Assembly: GCF_000320365.1 (NCBI RefSeq)
Contig: NZ_ANIN01000001.1
Coordinates: 620,001-684,000 of the forward strand
From: Moraxella macacae 0408225
Lineage (GTDB): Bacteria > Pseudomonadota > Gammaproteobacteria > Pseudomonadales > Moraxellaceae
Reading direction: 5' to 3'
DNA length: 64,000 nt
A model generated the notes under the pieces. The model ran no database searches and was not told the origin of the DNA. It saw nothing but the letters and a program-made list of their open reading frames with translations. Position numbers and translations under genes: made by a program. Below are positions 19,159 through 27,951 of this stretch, piece after piece. Position 1 is the first letter of the stretch. Every line of letters starts with the position of its first letter.

Positions 19159-19254
19159 AGCCTTATAAAACAAAAAACAATTCAAAACAGCGATTAAAAA
19201 ATCGACATTAAAAAAGTGAAACCAAAACCGTAAAGTGTAAATGAGACAGATGTT

Positions 19255-21327
19255 ATGAATATAAAAGAAGCCAATCAGTTGTACAATAATGGTGAGTATG
19301 CAAAAGCACTCAATATGTATCTTGAACTTAAGAAAATATTTGGTGATTTGGTTGAGCCTAATATTTTATTGTGTCAAAAAAAACTAAACCTTAATGCCAA
19401 TAATAATACTGTTGCTACTGCCAACAGTGCAATAATAGACAAATTTAAAGACAAAAAACTTGATTCTACCACAAGAATTTTGGTGGACAATCAACAAAAA
19501 AGTCTAAACACTCAAGACAGAGAAAAGTTGTTGGAGGATATTGCCAAGTTTAAAAAAATTAAATCTGCCAATGCTGAAGAAAAACCGGTTAACCCAGTAC
19601 CAAAAGAATTTCCAAAAGACATGGTTTTGTCTAAATTGCCAGAATCAACCAATGATTTTGTTTGGCTAAAGCAGCATCATTATAAACAAAGAACTCATGA
19701 CAATGTCGGTTTGAGTGTGGTTATTCCTACTTTTAACCGCTCTAAAATCTTATCCGTTACACTGGTTTCGTTGGTGAATCAAGAAACTGCTTATCCGTTT
19801 GAGGTGATTGTTGCTGATGATGGCAGTTCAGAGGATATCTCTAAAATCGTAAGAGAATTTGAGCAACAACTTGATATTAAATATGTCCGACAAAAAGATT
19901 ACGGTTACCAATTATGTGCAGTCAGAAACCTTGGTGTAAGAACCGCTAAATATGATTTCGTTGCAATTTTGGATTGTGATATGGCGGCCAATCCAACATG
20001 GGTTAATTCGTATTTAGATGCGTTGGTTGAGTGTGATGATGTGGCGTATATTGGCCCAAGAAAATACATTGACACCAATGATCTTGAGCTTAGTCAAGTG
20101 GTTAAAGACAAGCATATTTTTGAAAAATTACCCCCAGTTAAAAGCGACAGTATCAGTACAGATTCCAGTGATAATTTTTCCAAAGATTGGCGTTTGAAGC
20201 ATTTTGCTGATACCCAAAATTTAAGAATGTGCGATTCACCGTTTCGCTATTTTAGCGGTGGTAATGTTGCGTTTGCCAAAAAATGGATGACAAAAGCTGG
20301 CAGTTTTGATGAAGAATTTACCCACTGGGGCGGTGAGGATAATGAATTTGGTTATCGACTGTATAGAGCAGGGTGTTTTTTTCAAGCATTGGACGGTGCG
20401 ATGGCGTATCACCAAGAACCACCTGGCAAAGAAAATGAGACCGATCGCTCCGCAGGGCAAATTATTGCCAGACAAATTATTGGACAAAAAATTCCGTATT
20501 TTTATCGTAAGTTAGAGCCTATCGAAACTGCAATGATGAAAACAATTCCGTTGGTTTCTATTTATGTGCCTGCTTACAATTGCCAAGATACCATTATTCG
20601 GTGCGTTGACAGTGCGTTAAATCAGACAGTTAATGATTTGGAAGTGTGTATCTGTGATGATGGTTCAACCGATGACACATTAAAACTAATCAAAGAGACT
20701 TACGGCGGCCACCCCAGAGTAAGATTTGTTTCGCAAACCAATGGCGGTATTGCCAAAGCATCAAACACAGCGGTGAAGTTATGTCGCGGTTATTATATCG
20801 GTCAACTTGATTCTGATGACTATTTAGAACCTGATGCGGTTGAGTTGTGCTTAAAAGAGTTTTTTGCCAATAGAAACTTAGCTTGTGTTTATACCACCAA
20901 CAGAAATGTCGATGCTGATGGTAAGTTGATTGCCAATGGCTATAATTGGCCAGTGTTTTCGCGAGAAAAAGCGATAACCGCCATGATTTTTCACCATTTT
21001 AGAATGTTTACCGCCAGAGCGTGGAATTTAACCACAGGGTTTGACGAAAGCCTACAAAATTCCATTGATTATGACATGTTCTTAAAACTAAGTGAAGTTG
21101 GTGAATTTAAACATCTGAACAAGATATGTTACAACCGTACCTTGCATGGCGAAAATACTTCGGTGAAAAAACTTGGATTACAAAAACAAAATCATTTTAG
21201 AGCGGTAAATTTGGCATTGCAGCGCATGAAGATTGACGATTATACCTACACGCCAACAGAAGATAGCGATGCAAGCAGAAAGTTTGTTTTTGCAAAAAAC
21301 GATCAAGAAAGTCATGACAAAGTTTAA
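19255..21327 (+). CDS. Two-domain glycosaminoglycan synthase, chondroitin polymerase (KfoC/PmCS) type
   Basis: Predicted to polymerise alternating GlcA and HexNAc from UDP-sugars. The 690 residues match the 686 of E. coli K4 KfoC. An N-terminal helical region (1-150) carries the family segment VPKEFPKDMVLSKLPESTNDF. The first GT2 domain (about 153-420) has VVIPTFNRSKILSVTL, DCD at 240-242 and HWGGEDNEFGYRL at 357-369. The second (about 435-680) has YVPAYNCQDTI, CICDDGSTDDTL and DSDD at 519-522. In the region that I recall as setting acceptor sugar in Pasteurella enzymes it reads YVRQKDYGYQLCAVRNLG, the chondroitin form, not the hyaluronan form (KDNGFQASAARNMG). Neighbours ugd, galU and galE supply precursors. 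Product not proven. Confidence 0.88.
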   Translation: MNIKEANQLYNNGEYAKALNMYLELKKIFGDLVEPNILLCQKKLNLNANNNTVATANSAIIDKFKDKKLDSTTRILVDNQQKSLNTQDREKLLEDIAKFKKIKSANAEEKPVNPVPKEFPKDMVLSKLPESTNDFVWLKQHHYKQRTHDNVGLSVVIPTFNRSKILSVTLVSLVNQETAYPFEVIVADDGSSEDISKIVREFEQQLDIKYVRQKDYGYQLCAVRNLGVRTAKYDFVAILDCDMAANPTWVNSYLDALVECDDVAYIGPRKYIDTNDLELSQVVKDKHIFEKLPPVKSDSISTDSSDNFSKDWRLKHFADTQNLRMCDSPFRYFSGGNVAFAKKWMTKAGSFDEEFTHWGGEDNEFGYRLYRAGCFFQALDGAMAYHQEPPGKENETDRSAGQIIARQIIGQKIPYFYRKLEPIETAMMKTIPLVSIYVPAYNCQDTIIRCVDSALNQTVNDLEVCICDDGSTDDTLKLIKETYGGHPRVRFVSQTNGGIAKASNTAVKLCRGYYIGQLDSDDYLEPDAVELCLKEFFANRNLACVYTTNRNVDADGKLIANGYNWPVFSREKAITAMIFHHFRMFTARAWNLTTGFDESLQNSIDYDMFLKLSEVGEFKHLNKICYNRTLHGENTSVKKLGLQKQNHFRAVNLALQRMKIDDYTYTPTEDSDASRKFVFAKNDQESHDKV

Positions 21328-21359
21328 CGACAAAAATTTAACGACAAAATAGGCAGAAA

Positions 21360-22544
21360 ATGAATATGAATACGAAAAATATCACCATTGCAGGCACAGG
21401 TTATGTTGGTTTATCCAATGCAGTGTTGCTTGCCCAAAAACACAAGGTTATTGCCTTGGACATTGATGCCAATAAAGTTACCAAAATCAACAACCGTCAA
21501 TCACCAATTGAAGATATTGAAATTGAAAACTTTTTGGCACGCAAACAATTAAATCTACTGGCGACACTGGATAAACAACTTGCGTATGAACAAGCCGATT
21601 ATGTGATTATTGCCACCCCAACCAATTATGATCCAACGACCAATTTTTTTAATACCGATAGCGTAGAGGCGGTGATAGCGGACGTATTGGCAATCAATCC
21701 AAAGGCATTGATTGTGATTAAATCCACCATTCCTGTGGGTTATACCAATAAAATTAAACAAAAATTTGATACGCAAAATATCATCTTTTCACCAGAGTTT
21801 TTGCGCGAGGGCAAAGCCTTGTATGACAATCTTTATCCTGCGCGTATTATTGTTGGTGAAAAATCACAACGTGCCGAAGAATTTGCCAAACTGTTGGCAA
21901 AATGTGCGATCAAAGAAGATATTGAGATTTTATTAACCAACAGCACCGAAGCTGAAGCGATAAAATTGTTTGCCAATACTTATTTGGCACTTAGAGTTGC
22001 GTTTTTTAATGAATTGGACACTTATGCCAGTGTGCATAATTTGGACACCGCCGAGATTATCCAAGGAATAAGTCTAGATCCGCGTATTGGTGTGCATTAT
22101 AACAACCCAAGTTTTGGTTACGGCGGTTATTGCTTGCCAAAAGATACTCAACAATTGTTAGCCAATTACCAAGACGTACCACAAAATCTGATAGAAGCTG
22201 TGGTAAAATCCAATCAAACGCGCAAGCAGTTTATTGCTGATGACATTTTATCCAAATCACCAAAAGTGGTTGGTATTTATCGCTTGATTATGAAAGCAGG
22301 ATCGGACAACTTTCGCGATTCTGCCATTCAAGACATTATTAAGCGGTTAAAATCGGTTGGCACTCAAGTGGTGATTTATGAACCAAAATTGGCAGAAGAT
22401 GATTTTTTAGGTTCGCCAATTATTCATGATTTAGACAGCTTTAAACAACAAAGCGATCTGATTGTGGCTAATCGCATTACCGCAGATATTGAAGATAGTT
22501 TGGATAAGGTTTATACTAAGGATTTATCTGGCTCGGATTATTAA
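21360..22544 (+). CDS. ugd: UDP-glucose 6-dehydrogenase (active form)
   Basis: Oxidises UDP-glucose to UDP-glucuronate with two NAD+, the GlcA donor for the synthase encoded just upstream. The Rossmann motif [15 protein letters not shown] is near residue 12, [12 protein letters not shown] follows, the AIKLFANTY segment keeps the catalytic Lys and Asn, and the nucleophile Cys258 lies in [15 protein letters not shown]. At 394 residues it is the short KfoF/Pasteurella capsule type. It follows the synthase by 32 bp and precedes the next GT2 gene by a few bases, so it is cotranscribed. Contrast the degenerate homologue at 26553. Confidence 0.92.
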   Translation: MNMNTKNITIAGTGYVGLSNAVLLAQKHKVIALDIDANKVTKINNRQSPIEDIEIENFLARKQLNLLATLDKQLAYEQADYVIIATPTNYDPTTNFFNTDSVEAVIADVLAINPKALIVIKSTIPVGYTNKIKQKFDTQNIIFSPEFLREGKALYDNLYPARIIVGEKSQRAEEFAKLLAKCAIKEDIEILLTNSTEAEAIKLFANTYLALRVAFFNELDTYASVHNLDTAEIIQGISLDPRIGVHYNNPSFGYGGYCLPKDTQQLLANYQDVPQNLIEAVVKSNQTRKQFIADDILSKSPKVVGIYRLIMKAGSDNFRDSAIQDIIKRLKSVGTQVVIYEPKLAEDDFLGSPIIHDLDSFKQQSDLIVANRITADIEDSLDKVYTKDLSGSDY

Positions 22545-22550
22545 GTTGTG

Positions 22551-23996
22551 ATGTTTGATAAATTTGATAAAAAACCTGCTGTTTTTGAACTTGCGACCCA
22601 TTCTGAATCCATTCGTTACTGCATGCCAAAAAATTATTGGCATGCAGTACAATTGGGTTTGTATCAGACGGTTTTAAAAGATCATTGGACGGTTTTGCCA
22701 AAATCAAAATGTGCTTATAAATTGTCTCAATTAAAAAGATTTCAAATTACCAAATCTGATGCAGCCTTTACTGTGCATCAGTTATTGACAAACAAATATT
22801 ATTGGTTTCATCAAAAAGCAATTGTCATTGCTTTGTTGCCCTTATATCCTGCCAAAGTCTTTAAGTTTTTGCATAACAATCGATATTTGTTGGTTCGTAA
22901 GTATTATTTGGGGGTTTATGTTGCTCTGTGCCATCATTTTAAGCAGTCCATTGATGAAAAATTATTAAAAAAATTGCCAAGTGATGATATTAATACGGTG
23001 TGTTTGTTAAACAATATTGTTCATCATACCACTCAAAGCAAACTTGATACGCTGAATCATTTTTTGCTAAACAATCATTTAACCAAATTAACGGTTTATG
23101 ATAAGAACCAACAACTGTCTGTTAATAATTTAACTTGTCATCATGTCGATCCTGTGCAACAAAATATGCCTTTGGTGAGTATTTTGGTAACAGTATATAA
23201 CGCAAGCGATACAATTGTGGCATGTATAGACAGTTTGCTTAACCAAAGTTACAAAAATTTACAGATTATCATCATTAATGATTGCAGTACAGATGACAGT
23301 TTACAAAAATTGCAAGCATTAAAAAATAAAGACAAACGCATTGTACTGATAGATTTGCCAAAAAATGTCGGAACTTTTGTTGCCAAAAATATTGGTGCGA
23401 CGTATGCAACAGGTGAGTTTATTACGTGTCAAGATTCTGATGATTTTGCCCATCCGCAGAAAATTGAACAACAAACCTTGCCGTTACTTTCTGATAAAAA
23501 TTTAATTGCAACGCTTTCTGATTGGTTAAGAATTGATGAACATGGGCAGTTTTATATCCGTCAATTTTATCCATTTTTGCGTCAAAATCCTGCCTCGCCT
23601 TTATTTCGCCGTAAATTGGTCATGCAAAAAACAGGGCTTTGGCATAATGTACGCACGGGGGCGGATAGTGAGTTTTTGGAACGCTTAAAAGTGGTATTTG
23701 GCAATCATGCCATTGCCAGAATTAAGTTGCCACTGACTTTTGCAAGTCATCGCGATAACTCATTAATGACTTCTAAAGAATTTGGGATTTATAACCAAAA
23801 GTCTGCATTGGATAGGCTTGATTATTGGGAGCATTGGCGGCTTTGGCATATAGATTGTTTGTCAAAACAAAAAATGCCAGTGATTCCAAATGTCAATATG
23901 CCAACCGAGCATGTAAAACTGTTTTCTATTCCAAAAAAACTTGTGTTAAAGTCAGAAGATATTGATTATTGCTTGCTTCATCATAAGGTTTATTAA
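22551..23996 (+). CDS. GT2-family glycosyltransferase with extra N-terminal region
   Basis: A 481-residue protein. The first 200 residues are helical, rich in His, Lys and Leu and not recognised. A GT2 (GT-A fold) domain follows from about residue 206: PLVSILVTVYNASDTI, IIIINDCSTDDSLQKL, and the metal-binding DSDD at about 295-298 in TCQDSDDFAHPQK. The donor and acceptor are unknown; it could add a side branch, a primer sugar or an LOS sugar. It directly follows ugd and precedes galU by 18 bp. ATG 22551 is preferred to GTG 22548. Confidence 0.78.
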   Translation: MFDKFDKKPAVFELATHSESIRYCMPKNYWHAVQLGLYQTVLKDHWTVLPKSKCAYKLSQLKRFQITKSDAAFTVHQLLTNKYYWFHQKAIVIALLPLYPAKVFKFLHNNRYLLVRKYYLGVYVALCHHFKQSIDEKLLKKLPSDDINTVCLLNNIVHHTTQSKLDTLNHFLLNNHLTKLTVYDKNQQLSVNNLTCHHVDPVQQNMPLVSILVTVYNASDTIVACIDSLLNQSYKNLQIIIINDCSTDDSLQKLQALKNKDKRIVLIDLPKNVGTFVAKNIGATYATGEFITCQDSDDFAHPQKIEQQTLPLLSDKNLIATLSDWLRIDEHGQFYIRQFYPFLRQNPASPLFRRKLVMQKTGLWHNVRTGADSEFLERLKVVFGNHAIARIKLPLTFASHRDNSLMTSKEFGIYNQKSALDRLDYWEHWRLWHIDCLSKQKMPVIPNVNMPTEHVKLFSIPKKLVLKSEDIDYCLLHHKVY

Positions 23997-24014
23997 ATAA
24001 AGGTTTTAAAAAAA

Positions 24015-24878
24015 ATGACAAAAGTTACTCACGCGGTTATTCCTGTTGCAGGGTTTGGTACACGCATGTTGCCACTTTCAAAGGCTGTGCCAAAAGAACT
24101 GTTGCCACTTGGCAATCGACCATCTATTCATTACGTTATTGATGAAGCTATCAAGGCTGGTATCAAAAACATTGTTTTGGTGAATCACGCCCAAAAAACG
24201 GCCATTGAAAATTATTTTGATATTCATGCAGAGCTTGACAATCAATTGCGTAACAAAGGCAAAACCAAATTGGCAGATAGCCTAAATTTTTTACCAGATG
24301 ATGTCAAAATCGTCTCCGTGCGTCAAGGCAAACCTTTAGGGCTTGGTCATGCGGTGCTACAAGCACAAACGGTAATTGGCAGCAATCCTTTTGCTGTGTT
24401 GCTTCCTGATGTGGTGCTTGATCCATTTTTGCCAACGTTTGGAAGTGATAATTTAACCCACATGTTGCAAGAATTTTCAACATCAGGACGCAGTCAAATT
24501 TTGGTAGATCCAGTGGCCGAATCTGACATTCATAAATACGGCATTGCTCGCCTTGATCATAAAGAAGTGGTTAAAAAAACAAACAGTAACCAATCTTTTG
24601 CGGTGAAAGGTTTTGTTGAAAAACCATCAGCAGATGTTGCACCATCAAATTTAGCCGTGGTTGGTCGTTATGTATTTGATGCACAGATTTTTGCCTATCT
24701 TGCCAAAACTGCCCCAAGTGTTGGCGGTGAAATTCAGCTTACCGATGCAATCGATGCACTGATAGGTGTGCAGGGCATGGACGTGGTAACCATGGTTGGT
24801 GATAGTTTTGATACAGGCGATATGGTAACGTACATGCAAGCGTTTATTTATTTTGCCAATAAACAGCTCTGTCAATAA
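24015..24878 (+). CDS. galU: UTP-glucose-1-phosphate uridylyltransferase
   Basis: Makes UDP-glucose from glucose-1-phosphate and UTP, feeding ugd and galE. The nucleotidyltransferase signature AGFGTRMLPLSKAVPKELLP begins at residue 12, with the conserved VLVNHAQK, RQGKPLGLGHAVLQA, LLPDVVLD and VEKPS segments after it. The 287 residues are normal. It ends 40 bp before the chosen pgi start. In Acinetobacter capsule loci galU and gpi also stand together at the conserved end of the locus. Confidence 0.95.
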   Translation: MTKVTHAVIPVAGFGTRMLPLSKAVPKELLPLGNRPSIHYVIDEAIKAGIKNIVLVNHAQKTAIENYFDIHAELDNQLRNKGKTKLADSLNFLPDDVKIVSVRQGKPLGLGHAVLQAQTVIGSNPFAVLLPDVVLDPFLPTFGSDNLTHMLQEFSTSGRSQILVDPVAESDIHKYGIARLDHKEVVKKTNSNQSFAVKGFVEKPSADVAPSNLAVVGRYVFDAQIFAYLAKTAPSVGGEIQLTDAIDALIGVQGMDVVTMVGDSFDTGDMVTYMQAFIYFANKQLCQ

Positions 24879-24918
24879 CAGCTTTACCAATCTTAGACGC
24901 AACACAGGAGCTTTTGCC

Positions 24919-26556
24919 ATGAATGCAAATCCAGCTTGGCAAACCTTGCAAAACCTTGCCAAAACCGATCTTGATTTAAACGCTTTATTTGCCAAAGATG
25001 CAGATCGTGGCAAGACTTTTAGTGCAAGTGCTTGCGATATTTATATGGATTTTAGCAAGCAAGTCATAGATGAGGTGATTTTACAAAATTTATTAAACCT
25101 TGCCAATGAATTTGAACTATCCAATAAAATCAATGACTTATTAACAGGCAAAAAAGTTAACGATACCGAAAATCGTGAAGCCTTGCACACAGCATTGCGC
25201 AGTCCAAAAGGCGAAACCTTAATGGTTAATGGTGTTGATGTCAATACGGAGGTGCATGCAAGCCTTAGCAAGGCTGAAATTTTGGTAAATCTTATCCGTC
25301 AAAAAATCTGGCGTGGCTATTCAGGCAAGGCAATTACCGATGTTGTCAATATTGGCGTGGGTGGATCTGATTTAGGGCCACTCATGGCAACCACGGCGTT
25401 ATCCGAGTGGGCGGATACGGATATCAAGGTGCATTTTGTTTCCAATATGGACGGCACACAATTAGACAGTTTAACCAAAGTTTTAAATCCACAAACCACA
25501 CTGTTTATTATTTCTTCAAAATCTTTTGGTACGATTGATACCTTGTCTAATGCCAATACTGCCTTGCAGTGGTTGCTTGCAGCCCATGACAATCGTGCGA
25601 CGATTTTGCACCGTCATTTTATTGGCATTTCCACGCGTGCCGACAAAATGAGTGAGTGGGGCATTCATACGGACAATCAACTGTTGTTGTGGGATTGGGT
25701 TGGCGGTAGGTTTTCCATGTGGTCCGTGATCGGATTGGCTATTGCAATTAAAATTGGTATGGATAATTTTTATGAGTTATTGGCAGGGGCAAATCTGATG
25801 GATAAGCATTTTGCTGTTGCTGATTTTCGTCATAATTTGCCCGTGCTTTTGGGTTTAATTGGCGTGTGGAATGCGACTTTTTTAAACATTCACGCCCACT
25901 CGGTTTTGCCTTATGATGGACGCTTGAGTTTTTTCCCTAATTATCTAACCCAGCTTGAGATGGAATCTAACGGTAAATCGGTCAATCGTGAGGGTTTGGC
26001 GGTTGGTTATAACACTTGTCCAATTTTGTGGGGTGATATTGGTTCAAACGCTCAGCATGCGTTTTATCAATTGCTTCACCAAGGCACGCAAAGGGTATCG
26101 TGCGATTTTATCACGCCAATTTATCGTTACAATGGTGCACAAATTTATAATTCATCACTTGCCAATCAACACAAACTATCCTTGTCAAATTGCTTAGCCC
26201 AGTCGCAGGTTATGGCATTTGGCAATGGAGCGTTGCCTGATGAATTAAAAAACAAACAAGATGAATTTGGAAAATTTAAACAATATCGTGGCAATCAACC
26301 CTCCACAACCTTGTTATTAAACAGCTTATCACCAAAAACCTTAGGATCGCTTATTGCTTTATATGAGCATAAAGTCTATGTTATGAGTGTGATTTGGCAG
26401 ATCAATCCTTTTGATCAATGGGGCGTGGAAGTGGGCAAAGTGATGGCAAATAGTGTCTACAATGAACTACAAACGACCGATTTTACCAATAAATTTGATT
26501 CATCGACCAATGCGTTATTGGGCGTGATAAAAAACAAGGGGGGGGGTAGACAGTGA
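24919..26556 (+). CDS. pgi: Glucose-6-phosphate isomerase
   Basis: Interconverts glucose-6-phosphate and fructose-6-phosphate, linking gluconeogenic carbon to sugar nucleotides. Motifs include NIGVGGSDLGPLMA, ISSKSFGTIDTLSNA, WDWVGGRFSMWS, and a C-terminal INPFDQWGVEVGK. I start at ATG 24919 behind CAGGAG (24905-24910), giving 545 residues; an upstream in-frame start would overlap galU. The last codons are made from a G9 tract (26538-26546), giving KGGGRQ at the C-terminus, and the stop overlaps the GTG of the next gene (GTGA). Tract length changes would alter only the last residues of Pgi. Confidence 0.94.
   Translation: MNANPAWQTLQNLAKTDLDLNALFAKDADRGKTFSASACDIYMDFSKQVIDEVILQNLLNLANEFELSNKINDLLTGKKVNDTENREALHTALRSPKGETLMVNGVDVNTEVHASLSKAEILVNLIRQKIWRGYSGKAITDVVNIGVGGSDLGPLMATTALSEWADTDIKVHFVSNMDGTQLDSLTKVLNPQTTLFIISSKSFGTIDTLSNANTALQWLLAAHDNRATILHRHFIGISTRADKMSEWGIHTDNQLLLWDWVGGRFSMWSVIGLAIAIKIGMDNFYELLAGANLMDKHFAVADFRHNLPVLLGLIGVWNATFLNIHAHSVLPYDGRLSFFPNYLTQLEMESNGKSVNREGLAVGYNTCPILWGDIGSNAQHAFYQLLHQGTQRVSCDFITPIYRYNGAQIYNSSLANQHKLSLSNCLAQSQVMAFGNGALPDELKNKQDEFGKFKQYRGNQPSTTLLLNSLSPKTLGSLIALYEHKVYVMSVIWQINPFDQWGVEVGKVMANSVYNELQTTDFTNKFDSSTNALLGVIKNKGGGRQ
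26538..26546 (+). repeat. Mononucleotide tract G9 at the pgi 3' end
   Basis: Nine G, still inside pgi, ending 6 nt before the GTG start of the degenerate Ugd gene, so the tract also serves as its only Shine-Dalgarno-like sequence. Ten G would stop pgi at TAG just after the tract; eight G would carry it to a TAA inside the next gene. Either change alters stop-start coupling. Confidence 0.9.
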
Positions 26557-27830
26557 GCAGCAATAAATTAGATGAGGTTTTTATCATTGATTGCAGTCAT
26601 GAAGCGATAAATACCGCGATTTTTCTTGCCAATCTTGGTAAGCAAGTTTACATGTTGGCTTGTGCTGACAAAATTGAAGAAACCTTGTTGCATTATAAGT
26701 TTGATACCCAAATGAGTTTGGCTTGGTCATTGTATGTTGCCAAACAAAAAATCATGCCTGTAACCTACGGCGATGATGAGGTGGAGCGGCTAAAAAATGA
26801 TGTGGCTGGCAAGACGATTTGGTTGTTTTTGGATAATTTAAGCGACGATGATTTGGCGTGCTTTGCTCAAAAACAAGCCAATCCGCACACGCACATTATT
26901 TTAAGCGGTGTGAAAAAACTTAGCAAAATCCATGAATTGTCTTGTAAGTTAAAAACGCAGTGGGTTTATTATTTGCCTTTTGTTTTTATCAAAGAGGGCA
27001 TGAATTTTAATGCGTTTTATCAGCCTGATTTGGTCATGATCGGTGAAAAAACCCCTGACAGTGTGATGTATTCTGATGTGTTGTTGTTTTTAAAAAATCA
27101 AGCCAAAATCTGCGAAATTTCTGATATCAAAACCATTGAATTTGCCAGAAGTTCGATCATGGCAATGCTTGGTACAAGATTGTCGCTTATGAATGAGTTG
27201 GCTCGCTTGGCGGATAGCGAATCGGTTAATATCAAAGCAATCGAGCGGATCATGGGGCAGGACAGTCGCGTGGGAGCTTCGTATTTGTCCGCAGGTTGGG
27301 GTTTTGGCGGTAAATCCTTGCCAAATGAGTTGGCATTGTTAAAAGAAAAATTTGAACAAAACCAAGTGGAAAATCATCTGTTGTCATCGGTATTAACCAT
27401 TAATGAAGATCAAAAAGAGCTAAGTTTTCGTAAATTTTGGCAATATTTTGATGGCAATATTGAAAATAGAACGGTTGCAATTTGGGGAGCGGGTTATCGC
27501 ATTGGGGCGGGAGTTACCACCAATTCTGCCATTCACCCATTGCTTAAGCTGTTGTGGTCGTATCACATTAAAACTTATGTGTATTTAAACAATACCAATT
27601 TTGAGTTGGAGCAATTGTACAATGACAATCCGTTGTTAAGCATTGCCGATCAGCCGTATGAGATTTTGCAAAATGCCGATGCATTGTTTATCGTCAATTG
27701 GTCAGGATTGATACCGCCTGATGTCAATGAATTAAATAAAGTGGCATTGCCAATTTTTGATGCCAAAAATATTTTAACCGACAGTCAAGTTGCTTCTTTT
27801 AAGGGTGAGTATTTTGGCATTGGGCGCTAA
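26553..27830 (+). CDS. Degenerate UDP-glucose dehydrogenase homologue (predicted inactive)
   Basis: A 425-residue protein with the three-domain layout of UDP-glucose/GDP-mannose dehydrogenases but without their key residues. The N-terminal strand VFIIDCSHEAINTAIFLANLGKQVYML lines up with the Rossmann region yet lacks GxGxxG. The active-site Lys and Asn of the family align with Glu196 and Ser200 (TIEFARSS), and the nucleophile Cys motif GGSCFPKD reads GGKSLPNE, with Ser255 in place of Cys. FIKEG and MNELA remain. The frame is open over its whole length, so it seems maintained as a pseudoenzyme. It occupies about the place of ugd in Acinetobacter loci (galU-ugd-gpi-gne). GTG start behind the G9 tract. 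Function unknown. Confidence 0.75.
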   Translation: MSSNKLDEVFIIDCSHEAINTAIFLANLGKQVYMLACADKIEETLLHYKFDTQMSLAWSLYVAKQKIMPVTYGDDEVERLKNDVAGKTIWLFLDNLSDDDLACFAQKQANPHTHIILSGVKKLSKIHELSCKLKTQWVYYLPFVFIKEGMNFNAFYQPDLVMIGEKTPDSVMYSDVLLFLKNQAKICEISDIKTIEFARSSIMAMLGTRLSLMNELARLADSESVNIKAIERIMGQDSRVGASYLSAGWGFGGKSLPNELALLKEKFEQNQVENHLLSSVLTINEDQKELSFRKFWQYFDGNIENRTVAIWGAGYRIGAGVTTNSAIHPLLKLLWSYHIKTYVYLNNTNFELEQLYNDNPLLSIADQPYEILQNADALFIVNWSGLIPPDVNELNKVALPIFDAKNILTDSQVASFKGEYFGIGR

Positions 27831-27864
27831 AGACTAAACGACCGTTTGGTGTAAAATTTAACCG

Positions 27865-27904
27865 TTTTAAAAATAGTTTAAAAAATAGTTTAAAAATACA
27901 GTTT
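27865..27904. repeat. Tandem TAGTTTAAAAA repeats upstream of galE
   Basis: Two to three imperfect copies of an 11-12 bp word in the 121 bp gap between the degenerate ugd homologue and galE. Confidence 0.6.
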
Positions 27905-27951
27905 AGTAAAACCATCGTTAGTAAAAAATAATTTGGTAAAAAAGGTGTTTT

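Noticed and set aside
19255-21327. Hyaluronan or heparosan synthase
   Set aside because: The acceptor-region block has the chondroitin form (KDYGYQLCAVRNLG), and heparosan synthases differ much more in my recollection.
26553-27830. Frameshifted pseudogene of ugd
   Set aside because: The frame is uninterrupted for 425 codons and the fold segments stay aligned; substitution, not truncation, removed the catalytic residues.
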